Positions 18,313-26,767 of a stretch of 32,894 nt of DNA are shown in pieces (within the stretch, counting starts at the first letter, position 1; each line of letters opens with the position of its first letter). The notes under the pieces are model-generated. The model had not been told where the DNA came from, did not search any database, and saw only the letters and a program-made list of their open reading frames with translations. The translations under genes and the position numbers were made by a program. The stretch is taken from positions 1-32,894 of the forward strand of contig JAHITY010000017.1 in the NCBI GenBank assembly GCA_018817165.1. Direction: 5' to 3'. The DNA is from Candidatus Omnitrophota bacterium (GTDB lineage Bacteria > Omnitrophota > Gorgyraeia > B26-G9).

Positions 18313-19917
18313 TTATTTTTTTCCTACGGTTATTTTAAAATAGATGGTAATAGCTGTATTGTTTTTCAAGTCTGCTTTTTCTTCAACTGACTCCAGCATA
18401 ACACTGCTAAAATAAGGTAAAGACTCCAGCTTGCGAACAAGTTCCAATACCAAGATATTTGTTTGCCCGGCGCCTTTTAAAACAATTTTTTTATTTTTTT
18501 CTTCCATAGTAATTGAGTTGAGCCAAACTCCTTCCGGAATAATCTCACTTATCCCGCGAAAAATTTTAATCCATGTTTCTTGATTATCTGGTAAAGATTT
18601 GAGAAATTTTAATTTTCTTTCAAAATCCTGCTGCTCTTTCCAATTGCTGATAATCTCTTCTTTGGCTACTTTATCTCGAGTTAGAGTTTTTTCTGTATCA
18701 ATTAATCTTCCATAGATAAAAAATAGCGCGAATATTAGGATTACGGGAATTATTTTGCACAATGTTTTTTTTATGCCGAGGCTCTTGTCTTTTCGCAGAT
18801 CAGCCGGCAGCAGATTTATTCGTTTAGCATTGCCGCTGTTCAAAGCCGCGCCAATTGCTATCGCGAAAAACGCGGAAAAGTCATCAATATTCTCAAAAGC
18901 TTTTTGATTAAACAACAAACCATTGAGCGGCAATCCGATCTCAGCATATATTCCCAGCTCTTCCGTAAGAAATTTATCCAGATTAATCAATTTTGCCGTG
19001 CCGCCGTAGATAACCAGACGATCAATTCTTTCAATATGAAACTGAGCCTTATAATAACCAAATGATCTGTCCATTTGTCCGGAAAGCTGCTTGAGCGTAT
19101 CAGCGATTGTTGAATAATAAGCTGAAGCTTCACTTAAACCGTATCTTAGCTTAAGGTTCTCAGCCTCTTCATAGGAAAGATTATGATCCTTTTGCAATGT
19201 CTGCGTAAGGCTTTTTCCGCCGAAAAATATTTCCCGGGTAAATCGCAGGATATTTTTTGTGAAAATACTAATTTTTGTAGAAGCAGCGCCAATATCCACC
19301 AAGGCAATTGTATCATCTTCTTTCCATTGATTGGATTTTTGAAATGTGTTCCAAAGACAAAAAGCCGGAATATTAATTGAACTGACTATTAGCTTATTTC
19401 TCGTATATCTTTGAATAAACTGATTGATTTCCTCACTTTGCGCGGCAACAACTTCTAATTCCAAATTCTTTGCTCCCGAACGGATAGTTTCTCCGGAAAC
19501 TAAAAAATCTACAGTAGCGGTATCAATCGGATAAGTAATATTCTGTTCCATTTCCCAGCGAACTGATTCCTTTAATTCTTCAGCTGGCATTGAAGGCAAA
19601 CTAAGATTTTTAATATTTAAAGACGGCGTAATAATAATTGTATTTACTTTTTTTATTTTTGTAGTTAGCTGAGAAATTGCTTTTTTAAATGCGGAATTAA
19701 TTCTTTTTTTCACATCCTCGGGGGTTTCCTCAGCAGCCGGCAAAGGAATTTCCACGCAGGCAAGACTAATCAAACGGGTCCCGATCGGAGCTTCTTTAAG
19801 CACCGCGATTTTAATCAAATCAGAACCAATATCAATACCCACCAGTTTCTGCCCTGGTTCAAATAAATTGATTTCCTGATCTAAGTTGCCTTTGATTTGT
19901 TTGAGTTTCGGTAGCAT
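18313..19917 (-). CDS. PilM-PilN fusion protein
   Basis: PilM actin-like half (LVGIDIGSDLIKIAVLKE, VALVDIGAASTKISIF, RLVIYGGTAKL) continuing in frame into PilN (AKRINLLPADLRKD, TM IIPVILIFALFFIYGRLI, GVWLNSITMEE). Confidence 0.9.
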   Translation of the reverse strand: MLPKLKQIKGNLDQEINLFEPGQKLVGIDIGSDLIKIAVLKEAPIGTRLISLACVEIPLPAAEETPEDVKKRINSAFKKAISQLTTKIKKVNTIIITPSLNIKNLSLPSMPAEELKESVRWEMEQNITYPIDTATVDFLVSGETIRSGAKNLELEVVAAQSEEINQFIQRYTRNKLIVSSINIPAFCLWNTFQKSNQWKEDDTIALVDIGAASTKISIFTKNILRFTREIFFGGKSLTQTLQKDHNLSYEEAENLKLRYGLSEASAYYSTIADTLKQLSGQMDRSFGYYKAQFHIERIDRLVIYGGTAKLINLDKFLTEELGIYAEIGLPLNGLLFNQKAFENIDDFSAFFAIAIGAALNSGNAKRINLLPADLRKDKSLGIKKTLCKIIPVILIFALFFIYGRLIDTEKTLTRDKVAKEEIISNWKEQQDFERKLKFLKSLPDNQETWIKIFRGISEIIPEGVWLNSITMEEKNKKIVLKGAGQTNILVLELVRKLESLPYFSSVMLESVEEKADLKNNTAITIYFKITVGKK

Positions 19918-19920
19918 GTT

Positions 19921-20412
19921 TTACGGTCCAGTCATTTTTGACAAACCAGTGGTAGCAAACACATTAATAATTACCTGGTCTGCTGAATTCTTCCCCTTTA
20001 TATTAATCTGAGCTGCGATATTTGCCTGGCCCTTAGGCATAAATGTAGTGTCCACAGCTTGGGTGATATCATTGCTAAGTGTTCTGGTAGCAACAGTTGC
20101 AATCAAAGCATTAGTCCCCGAGTTCCTTTGCTCAATAATATAAGAATCACTATTTAGATCAAATACAAAGCTATAATTATTATGCTCAATAATCGCTAAT
20201 TGGCGATATGAACGCAAATCTGAAACCAGCTTCCAAGCGTCGCTCTTCAAAGAAGAAAACTGGATAAAATCCCGAAACAAAGGAATTCCCAATAATGTCA
20301 AGATTCCAATAATCGAAATAACAATCAGTAACTCAATTAAACTAAACCCGGAATTCGCTTGAATGCCGGATAAAAAATTAAGTCTTTTATATTGTGATTT
20401 TCTTTTTAACAT
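19921..20412 (-). CDS. GspH/FimT-like pseudopilin
   Basis: Prepilin motif SGFSLIELLIVISIIGILTLLGIPLFRDFI; C-terminal beta region. Confidence 0.85.
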   Translation of the reverse strand: MLKRKSQYKRLNFLSGIQANSGFSLIELLIVISIIGILTLLGIPLFRDFIQFSSLKSDAWKLVSDLRSYRQLAIIEHNNYSFVFDLNSDSYIIEQRNSGTNALIATVATRTLSNDITQAVDTTFMPKGQANIAAQINIKGKNSADQVIINVFATTGLSKMTGP

Positions 20413-20439
20413 ATTTAATTAAAAGGGTTTCCGTGTTTA

Positions 20440-20469
20440 ATTTTATCATTAAGTGTAATTAGCTGTCAA
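20440..20469 (-). promoter_or_regulatory. Promoter of the minus-strand pilus operon
   Basis: Minus strand TTGACA (20469-20464), 18-nt spacer, TAAAAT (20445-20440), upstream of the start at 20412. Confidence 0.65.
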
Positions 20470-20494
20470 GTAAAGTTTTCCCTCGATAATTGGC

Positions 20495-20523
20495 TTGACA
20501 TACAATCAGTCAAATGGTAAAAT
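20495..20523 (+). promoter_or_regulatory. Promoter of the plus-strand minor pilin/pilT operon
   Basis: TTGACA (20495-20500), 17-nt spacer, TAAAAT (20518-20523). Confidence 0.7.
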
Positions 20524-20632
20524 CAATTCAGGAAAAATAAGGCCATAAATCACGGAAAATAGTATAGTTACCTATAATTTTGACCTAAAACTGATTAGGT
20601 TTTTGCTTGTTTAATAACCCTATGGTTGCCCA

Positions 20633-21214
20633 ATGATAAGTCCAGAAAGCGTATTAAATGAAATGAGAAAATATTCAGGTTTCTCATCTAATTCCAGCCT
20701 CGCCAAGGCTTATTGCCAAGCGGGGTTTTCTTATATCGAAGTCCTGATGGCAGTAATGATTCTCGCCTTAGCGCTTATCCCCCTTTTATCTCAATTTTAT
20801 ATTGGTTTCCAAGGAAATATCAATGCCGAACTGGTTACCCAAGCTACTGATTTAGCTGATGACCTGATGGAAGAAATCAAAAGCAGACGTTTTGATGAAA
20901 ATGAATTTCCCGATGAACCGGTTAATCTGAGTTCTTTTGGCCCGGATTTTGGCGAAAACGCGAATAATCGCGCTACTTTTGATGATATTGATGATTATAA
21001 TAATTGGAGTAAACATCCGCCGGAAAGCCTTGATCAGCTGGTACTGACTGATTTTAAAAATTTCACCAGAAGCGTTAGCGTTAAATATGTAAGGGTTAAT
21101 AATAATAGCTGGGTAATATCCAGTTCTCCGACATATTATAAAAGTATTACTGTGCGAGTCACTCATCCAAAACTAAACGACAAAACAATTGAAACAATTG
21201 TTTCAGATTATTAA
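20633..21214 (+). CDS. Minor pilin/pseudopilin (PilV/GspI-like)
   Basis: Prepilin motif CQAGFSYIEVLMAVMILALALIPLLSQFYIGFQG; the start codon could be the internal ATG at 20663. Confidence 0.82.
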   Translation: MISPESVLNEMRKYSGFSSNSSLAKAYCQAGFSYIEVLMAVMILALALIPLLSQFYIGFQGNINAELVTQATDLADDLMEEIKSRRFDENEFPDEPVNLSSFGPDFGENANNRATFDDIDDYNNWSKHPPESLDQLVLTDFKNFTRSVSVKYVRVNNNSWVISSSPTYYKSITVRVTHPKLNDKTIETIVSDY

Positions 21215-21224
21215 AATAATATTG

Positions 21225-21824
21225 ATGAAGATGAAGATTAAAATTAAAAATAAATTAAATAATTATTTAAAACGAATTATAGAGCCTAATTTAAAGCTGA
21301 AAAGATCAGCAATGAGTCTGGTCGAGCTTTTATGCACTTTAATGATTCTCTCCCTCATCCTTTATCCGATTTATGAATTTTTGCGTCAAGGCGCTTTATC
21401 TTGGGAAACCGGTGAAAATAAAACAGAAGTTATTCAAAACGCTAGAATCGGATTAGATAAAATGTGTGATGAAATCAAACATAGTCGTGAGTTTTATACA
21501 ATCTCTGCTAATCAGATCCGTTTTTGGTATGCGGATACAAATGATAACAAAATTGCTGATAGCAATGAAATTATTTCTTTTACTTGGGATGGAACATCCG
21601 GGACAGATCTATTAAGAAAGTTTGACTCGGAAACAGCGGCTTCGCCTTTGGCGAATTATGTCGATCTATTTGAACTGAAATATTTTGACCAGTACTCTGC
21701 TATTACTACCAGCCCTGGCAATGTTATTTTTATCACCGCGACTTTGCGGATTAAAAAAACCGGCAAGCTGACTGATTATACATCAACTATGCGCAAAGCA
21801 ATTTATTCAAGAAACATACAATAG
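21225..21824 (+). CDS. Minor pilin/pseudopilin (PilW/GspJ-like)
   Basis: KRSAMSLVELLCTLMILSLILYPIYEFLRQGALSWETGENKTEVIQNARIGLDKMCDEIKHS; start set to internal ATG 21225 after the stop of the preceding gene. Confidence 0.8.
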   Translation: MKMKIKIKNKLNNYLKRIIEPNLKLKRSAMSLVELLCTLMILSLILYPIYEFLRQGALSWETGENKTEVIQNARIGLDKMCDEIKHSREFYTISANQIRFWYADTNDNKIADSNEIISFTWDGTSGTDLLRKFDSETAASPLANYVDLFELKYFDQYSAITTSPGNVIFITATLRIKKTGKLTDYTSTMRKAIYSRNIQ

Positions 21825-21883
21825 ATTTAATTTTTATTTGATTTTGTCGAGTATGATTTAAGTAATTAATTTATAGGACTAAA

Positions 21884-23884
21884 ATGGAAAAAAATTGTTT
21901 TTCAAAAATCAAACAAGCAATAATCAATAAAATCGTTCCTCAGCGAAAAAAAAGAAACAATAAAGGCATTGCATTGCTTTTGGCTTTGATTGTCATGGTG
22001 ATTTTATTTATGCTTAGCACCACTTACTTATCGACAATGCTCAGTGAAAGCGGTATTGCCCGCAATCAGGAAAATGGCGAAAAAGCTTTTTTTGTCGCTG
22101 AAGCCGGCATTGATCGGGCAATGCGTCTGATTGTGGAAACCCCAAAAGCTGATACCATGCCCTGGTCTTATCAGGAAAACATGACTGATGGTTATTATAT
22201 TGTCACAGTTGCCGAAGCCACGGATATTGGTGAGGATTTTGTCCGGATTATTTCCACTGGCTATGTTGGCGCTGCGCAGCGCACTACTGAGGCGATTATT
22301 TATTTATGCGCTTGGAAATTCCTCTTAATGTCTAATACTAATATTACTTTTGCTGATACAGCCATCGGTAGTTTAGACGGAGATATTCATGCCAATAATA
22401 GTGTATTAGGCCTGGGCATTGAATCTGGGTTTCATTATGTTGATGGTTCCCGAGATCAAAACTCTAATTCTAATCTAATATTTGATGTGAAAAATGAAAC
22501 CGGAGCAACCTTAACCCTTACTCAATTAACCGCTACTTGGACAACTCCCACTGCTTATTATACTGAAGTCAGTATTAGAGTCTCTGGCGGAACAAACTAT
22601 GGCACTGTCTGGGATAGTCTTGACAATGGCGGCAACCGCGCTGCCAGCGGCGAAATGATTAACTTTGATGAACCTGTGCTTATTGCCAATAATGCTACTG
22701 CCCAGATTAGTTTGGAAGCTTTCAGCAGTAGAATCAGCGGAAATATTAATCCCCAGATTGATATGGATAATACGACTTTTAATATTACTTTTTCTGATGG
22801 CTCAACTTTTTATCCAGTCAGCGTAGGACTTGCCTCCAGTTCTGCGGCTAATGATCTGGAAATTGACGGTGATATTGCTCAAGGTTCTTTGGGTGATCCT
22901 CTGGTCAGCATGCCGTCAGTCGACTTGCTGGCTTACCGCAATCGGGCCACTAAATTTTTTGACGGAGATTATACTTTTAATGGTTTGGATAGTTTTGTTG
23001 ACTCTGTTACTGCCTCATCCACAACCGCTAATTATAAAGAAGACAGTTATTATATAACCGGCAAAGTGATTATTAATTCTTATTACAAAAATCTATCTTT
23101 CCCTAGATGCATGATCACGGCAGTCGGGGGAATCGAGATTATCAATGAATATCGCCCATCTGGGCTGGATTATATTGATCTGACCCGGATAGCTAATACC
23201 AACAGTGATGTGGAATTTCAGATTCGCAATAATAGTGATGTTCCTTTAACAATTACTGGCTTGAGTATTGCCTGGGATCCGCCTCCTAATTCCGCGGCTT
23301 ATGAAAACATCCGCAGCAAAGTCCAAGGACAGGCAGCGTTTATTACTAATTGGACTTTTCCTCCTCCTTCTGGTCGAGCGGAAAACAGTCAAACGGTTAT
23401 TCTTAGTCCAGCTATTAGTTTAAATCCCGGACAATACGCTGATATGCAAATTGATAATTTTTGTAAATTTTCCTCAGGCAAAGGCAACGAAGACATGGAT
23501 AATGAGGTTTTTAGTATTAATTTTTATACTGCGGCAAAAAGTTATCAGACAATTGTGTTTCGCGCTGGAGAAGTTATTGTCCCCACTGGCGGGAGAATTT
23601 TCTTCCGGCAATGGCGGCCAGAATACCCGACATTAATTACTAAAGATGGAGATATTATTGAAAGCGGCGTAACTGATCCCCAAGACCGCGATTTTGACGG
23701 TATTTTATTTTCCGAAAACGGAATTGTTGATTTAGAGACTTTCAAGCTTGAAGGCTGTATTGTCGCAAATGAAATCATCTTAAGAAAAGCTTTAGATTTA
23801 GAATATAAGCCGATAATGGTTCCTGATCCTCCTCCGGATTTTATTGCCGGAATTTCCTTTATAAAATGGCAGGAAAATTATTAA
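21884..23884 (+). CDS. PilX/GspK-like pilin with two large extracellular beta domains
   Basis: N-terminus KKRNNKGIALLLALIVMVILFMLSTTYLSTMLSESGIARNQENGEKAFFVAEAGIDRAMRL (PilX N-terminal-like), then two mutually similar beta-rich segments. Confidence 0.85.
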   Translation: MEKNCFSKIKQAIINKIVPQRKKRNNKGIALLLALIVMVILFMLSTTYLSTMLSESGIARNQENGEKAFFVAEAGIDRAMRLIVETPKADTMPWSYQENMTDGYYIVTVAEATDIGEDFVRIISTGYVGAAQRTTEAIIYLCAWKFLLMSNTNITFADTAIGSLDGDIHANNSVLGLGIESGFHYVDGSRDQNSNSNLIFDVKNETGATLTLTQLTATWTTPTAYYTEVSIRVSGGTNYGTVWDSLDNGGNRAASGEMINFDEPVLIANNATAQISLEAFSSRISGNINPQIDMDNTTFNITFSDGSTFYPVSVGLASSSAANDLEIDGDIAQGSLGDPLVSMPSVDLLAYRNRATKFFDGDYTFNGLDSFVDSVTASSTTANYKEDSYYITGKVIINSYYKNLSFPRCMITAVGGIEIINEYRPSGLDYIDLTRIANTNSDVEFQIRNNSDVPLTITGLSIAWDPPPNSAAYENIRSKVQGQAAFITNWTFPPPSGRAENSQTVILSPAISLNPGQYADMQIDNFCKFSSGKGNEDMDNEVFSINFYTAAKSYQTIVFRAGEVIVPTGGRIFFRQWRPEYPTLITKDGDIIESGVTDPQDRDFDGILFSENGIVDLETFKLEGCIVANEIILRKALDLEYKPIMVPDPPPDFIAGISFIKWQENY

Positions 23885-23924
23885 GCGCAAAAAAAATAAC
23901 TAGTATTCAAAGGTTGTTAAATTT

Positions 23925-25514
23925 ATGCTCGAAGAATTAGTAAAAACAATGCAGGAAAAAAAAGCGACCAGCATGCATATGAGTGCTGGACTTCCGGCTT
24001 TGTTTAATATTGCAGGCAGATTGATCCCGGGAAATTCGCAAAAAATTGACGCGCGGCAAATTGATCATTTGGCTGATTCTTTAATGAATTCTGCTCAAGC
24101 AAAAGTATTTGCCCAGGATAATTCTGTAAATTTTACTTATGTTCTGGATTCATTGGGCAGGATCAGGGTTAGTTTTTACAAACAAAAAGGTTTTACCAAT
24201 GCTTTATTCCGCACGCTTTCCGAAAATACGCCCACAATCCCGGAGCTGAATCTTCCGGAGAATATTAATAAACTATCTGAATTAAAAAAAGGGCTGGTTA
24301 TCCTTGGCGGCCCTGCCGGCTGCGGCAAAACCAGCACTTTGTCTGCGATTCTTGATGCTTTAAATAAAAAACGCGGCTGTCATATCATTACTTTGGAAAA
24401 TCCGATTGAATATTTCTTCCAACCGATTAAATCATTATTTTCTCAAAGAGAAGTCGGCACTGATTGTATTAGCTTCCCCTGCGCTCTCCGCGAAGCGATT
24501 CGTCAGGACGCGGATGTTATCGTAATCAATGAAATGCGCGATATGGAAACAATTCGCATTGCCCTGGAAGCCGCAGAAACCGGAATCTTGGTTTTTGCCA
24601 CCATGTCTACCACGGACTGTATTCAAACAATTACCCGCTTAGTCGGGGCGTTTCCCGCTAATGCTCAGCACCAGATCAGAACCCAGCTTGCTATCTCGCT
24701 ACAGTCGATAGTTTGCCAGCAACTAGTCATGCGCCATGATAATAGCGGACGGGTTCCGGCTTTGGAAATTATGCATTCAAACCAAGCTATTCAGAATTTA
24801 ATTCGGGAAAAAAAATATCATCAGATTTATTCAGCAATTGAAAGCGGTAAAGAGCAAGGCATGCAGACTTTGGACCAGGCCTTACAAAAACTTTACCAGA
24901 AAAATATAATCTCTGATTTAGAAGTTGTTACTAAATCAGTTAAACCCGAACAATCACATAATAAACTGATCCGCAATGATATTCCCTCTCCTGAAGAAAT
25001 TGCCAGTTTAAATTTTATTGATTTGGGAGAAGAAATGATTCCCCTGGAAAATAAAATGATCAAATATCGTTCAAACTTTACGCCGGGACAGGAAAGCTAC
25101 TGGACTTCTTCTGCTAGCGTAGTCTTTCAAGACCCGGGAATGATTTTAACCAAACTTGCTAGTTCAGGTGCCAATAGATTTTATATTTCGGATTTTAATA
25201 TTGTCAGTAAAAAAGTTTCTCCTTTTGAACTGCCGCACAGATTGCTGCTTAGATTTAAAATTGAATACGATCCGAAAAATATTCCGGACATTGAGAATCA
25301 TCTGGTTTTAAAACTATTTACTTTACCGGAAAAAGATAAACCAACTAGTTTTGTAAAAACAAATTCCAATTATCCTATGGAGTTAAATGATCGCTGGCAT
25401 ACATGTGTAATAAATATTCCACCGGAAGCTGTAGGTAAATTACTGAAAATAGTAATGTTCGAATTCCCCGAATTCTTGACAAAGGTATTGATAAGCGATA
25501 TTATATTTTTCTAA
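23925..25514 (+). CDS. Divergent PilT-family ATPase paralog with a C-terminal beta-rich extension
   Basis: Walker A GGPAGCGKTST, ITLENPIEYF, VIVINEMRDMETIRIALEAAETG, ATMSTTD; aligns collinearly with the downstream PilT but His-box His is Ser; ~180 extra C-terminal residues. Confidence 0.88.
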   Translation: MLEELVKTMQEKKATSMHMSAGLPALFNIAGRLIPGNSQKIDARQIDHLADSLMNSAQAKVFAQDNSVNFTYVLDSLGRIRVSFYKQKGFTNALFRTLSENTPTIPELNLPENINKLSELKKGLVILGGPAGCGKTSTLSAILDALNKKRGCHIITLENPIEYFFQPIKSLFSQREVGTDCISFPCALREAIRQDADVIVINEMRDMETIRIALEAAETGILVFATMSTTDCIQTITRLVGAFPANAQHQIRTQLAISLQSIVCQQLVMRHDNSGRVPALEIMHSNQAIQNLIREKKYHQIYSAIESGKEQGMQTLDQALQKLYQKNIISDLEVVTKSVKPEQSHNKLIRNDIPSPEEIASLNFIDLGEEMIPLENKMIKYRSNFTPGQESYWTSSASVVFQDPGMILTKLASSGANRFYISDFNIVSKKVSPFELPHRLLLRFKIEYDPKNIPDIENHLVLKLFTLPEKDKPTSFVKTNSNYPMELNDRWHTCVINIPPEAVGKLLKIVMFEFPEFLTKVLISDIIFF

Positions 25515-25526
25515 GGAGATGCTTAT

Positions 25527-26597
25527 ATGACAATTTTTGATTTGATTGACGAAGTAACCGAAAAACATGCTTCAGATTTACATTTAGTTGCCGGAGCTCC
25601 GCCTGCCATGCGGATTAATGGTGAATTGTATTTTTCTGATAAAGAAAAACTTACTCCTGATGAAGTCAAACGTCTTTCTTACGCGATTTTAAATGAGCCG
25701 CGTAAAGAAAAATTTGAAAAAGAAAATGAACTGGATTTCTCCTATTCTTATTTAAATGAAAAACGCGATCTGTTCTGTCGGTTCAGAGTCAATCTTTATA
25801 TTCAGCGCAACAGTGTTGCCTTAGCCCTAAGATTCATTCCCAATCAGATTTTAAGTTTTTCCGATTTAGGTTTGCCTCCGATTTTAAAAGATATTGCCCG
25901 CAGACGCCGCGGCCTTATTCTGATTACCGGAGCAACCGGATCAGGTAAATCAACAACTTTGGCGGCAATTGTCGATTTGATAAATGCGGAACGCAGCTGT
26001 CATATTATTACTTTAGAAGATCCCATTGAATATTTTCATACCCATAAAAAATCATTGGTCTCCCAGAGGGAAATCGGTCAGGATACGGCCTCTTTTGCTT
26101 TTGCCTTAAGAGAAGCTTTGCGGCAGGATCCGGATGTGATCCTAGTAGGAGAAATGCGCGATTTGGAGACAATAAGTATTGCGATCACTGCTGCGGAAAC
26201 CGGACATCTAGTTTTAGCTACTCTACATACCACTGATGCTGTGCAAACCATTGATCGAATTATTGATGTATTTCCCCCGCATCAACAACAACAAGTTCGA
26301 ACCCAAATTTCAATTACTTTACAAGCAGTTGTTTCTCAGCAATTAATCGTTACAGCTGACGAGCAAAGCCGCGTACCGGTGGTTGAAATCATGGTGGTTA
26401 ACTCGGCAATCAGAAACCTGATCCGGGAAGGTAAAACATATCAAATTTATTCAGTTATTGAAACATGTCGGGAACAAGGCATGCAGACTCTTGATCAGGC
26501 TTTGCAGGAACTGCTCAACCGCAAATTAATCGGAACTAGTGAAGCCATGCAGGTTACTCGCGATCCGGATAATCTTAAAAAGAAATTGGCAGGCTAA
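25527..26597 (+). CDS. pilT: Type IV pilus retraction ATPase PilT
   Basis: GATGSGKSTTLAAIVDLIN, IITLEDPIEYFH, DPDVILVGEMRDLETISIAITAAETGHLVLATLHTTDAVQTIDRIIDVFPPHQQQQVR; RBS aaggag upstream. Confidence 0.95.
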   Translation: MTIFDLIDEVTEKHASDLHLVAGAPPAMRINGELYFSDKEKLTPDEVKRLSYAILNEPRKEKFEKENELDFSYSYLNEKRDLFCRFRVNLYIQRNSVALALRFIPNQILSFSDLGLPPILKDIARRRRGLILITGATGSGKSTTLAAIVDLINAERSCHIITLEDPIEYFHTHKKSLVSQREIGQDTASFAFALREALRQDPDVILVGEMRDLETISIAITAAETGHLVLATLHTTDAVQTIDRIIDVFPPHQQQQVRTQISITLQAVVSQQLIVTADEQSRVPVVEIMVVNSAIRNLIREGKTYQIYSVIETCREQGMQTLDQALQELLNRKLIGTSEAMQVTRDPDNLKKKLAG

Positions 26598-26747
26598 TAG
26601 CTGATGGTCAATGACTGATAGTAAAAGCCCTTCGACTTCGCTCAGGATAAATAAAAAAATATAAAAAAGTTTGATTTTTATTTTTGTAGTTTTTGGTTTA
26701 TTTAGGATTTAGATTTTTTAAAAACTATCGACTATTAGCTATTGACC
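26594..26747. repeat. Intergenic repeat region between convergent genes: CTAATAGCTGATGG motif, CCCTTCGACTTCGCTCAGG element, flanking imperfect inverted repeat
   Basis: CTAATAGCTGATGG (26594-26607), CCCTTCGACTTCGCTCAGGAT (26628-26648), ACTATCGACTATTAGCTATTGACC (26724-26747), which is roughly the reverse complement of GGTCAATGACTGATAGT (26606-26622). Confidence 0.6.
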
Positions 26748-26767
26748 TTATGTCCTTGTGCCGAGGT

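Noticed and set aside
20524-20632. Cyclic-di-GMP riboswitch in the pilin leader
   Set aside because: I looked for GEMM-like conserved segments and did not find them; only a weak stem-loop is present.
20852-21166. 104-aa minus-strand ORF
   Set aside because: Antisense to the PilV/GspI-like gene; no motif.
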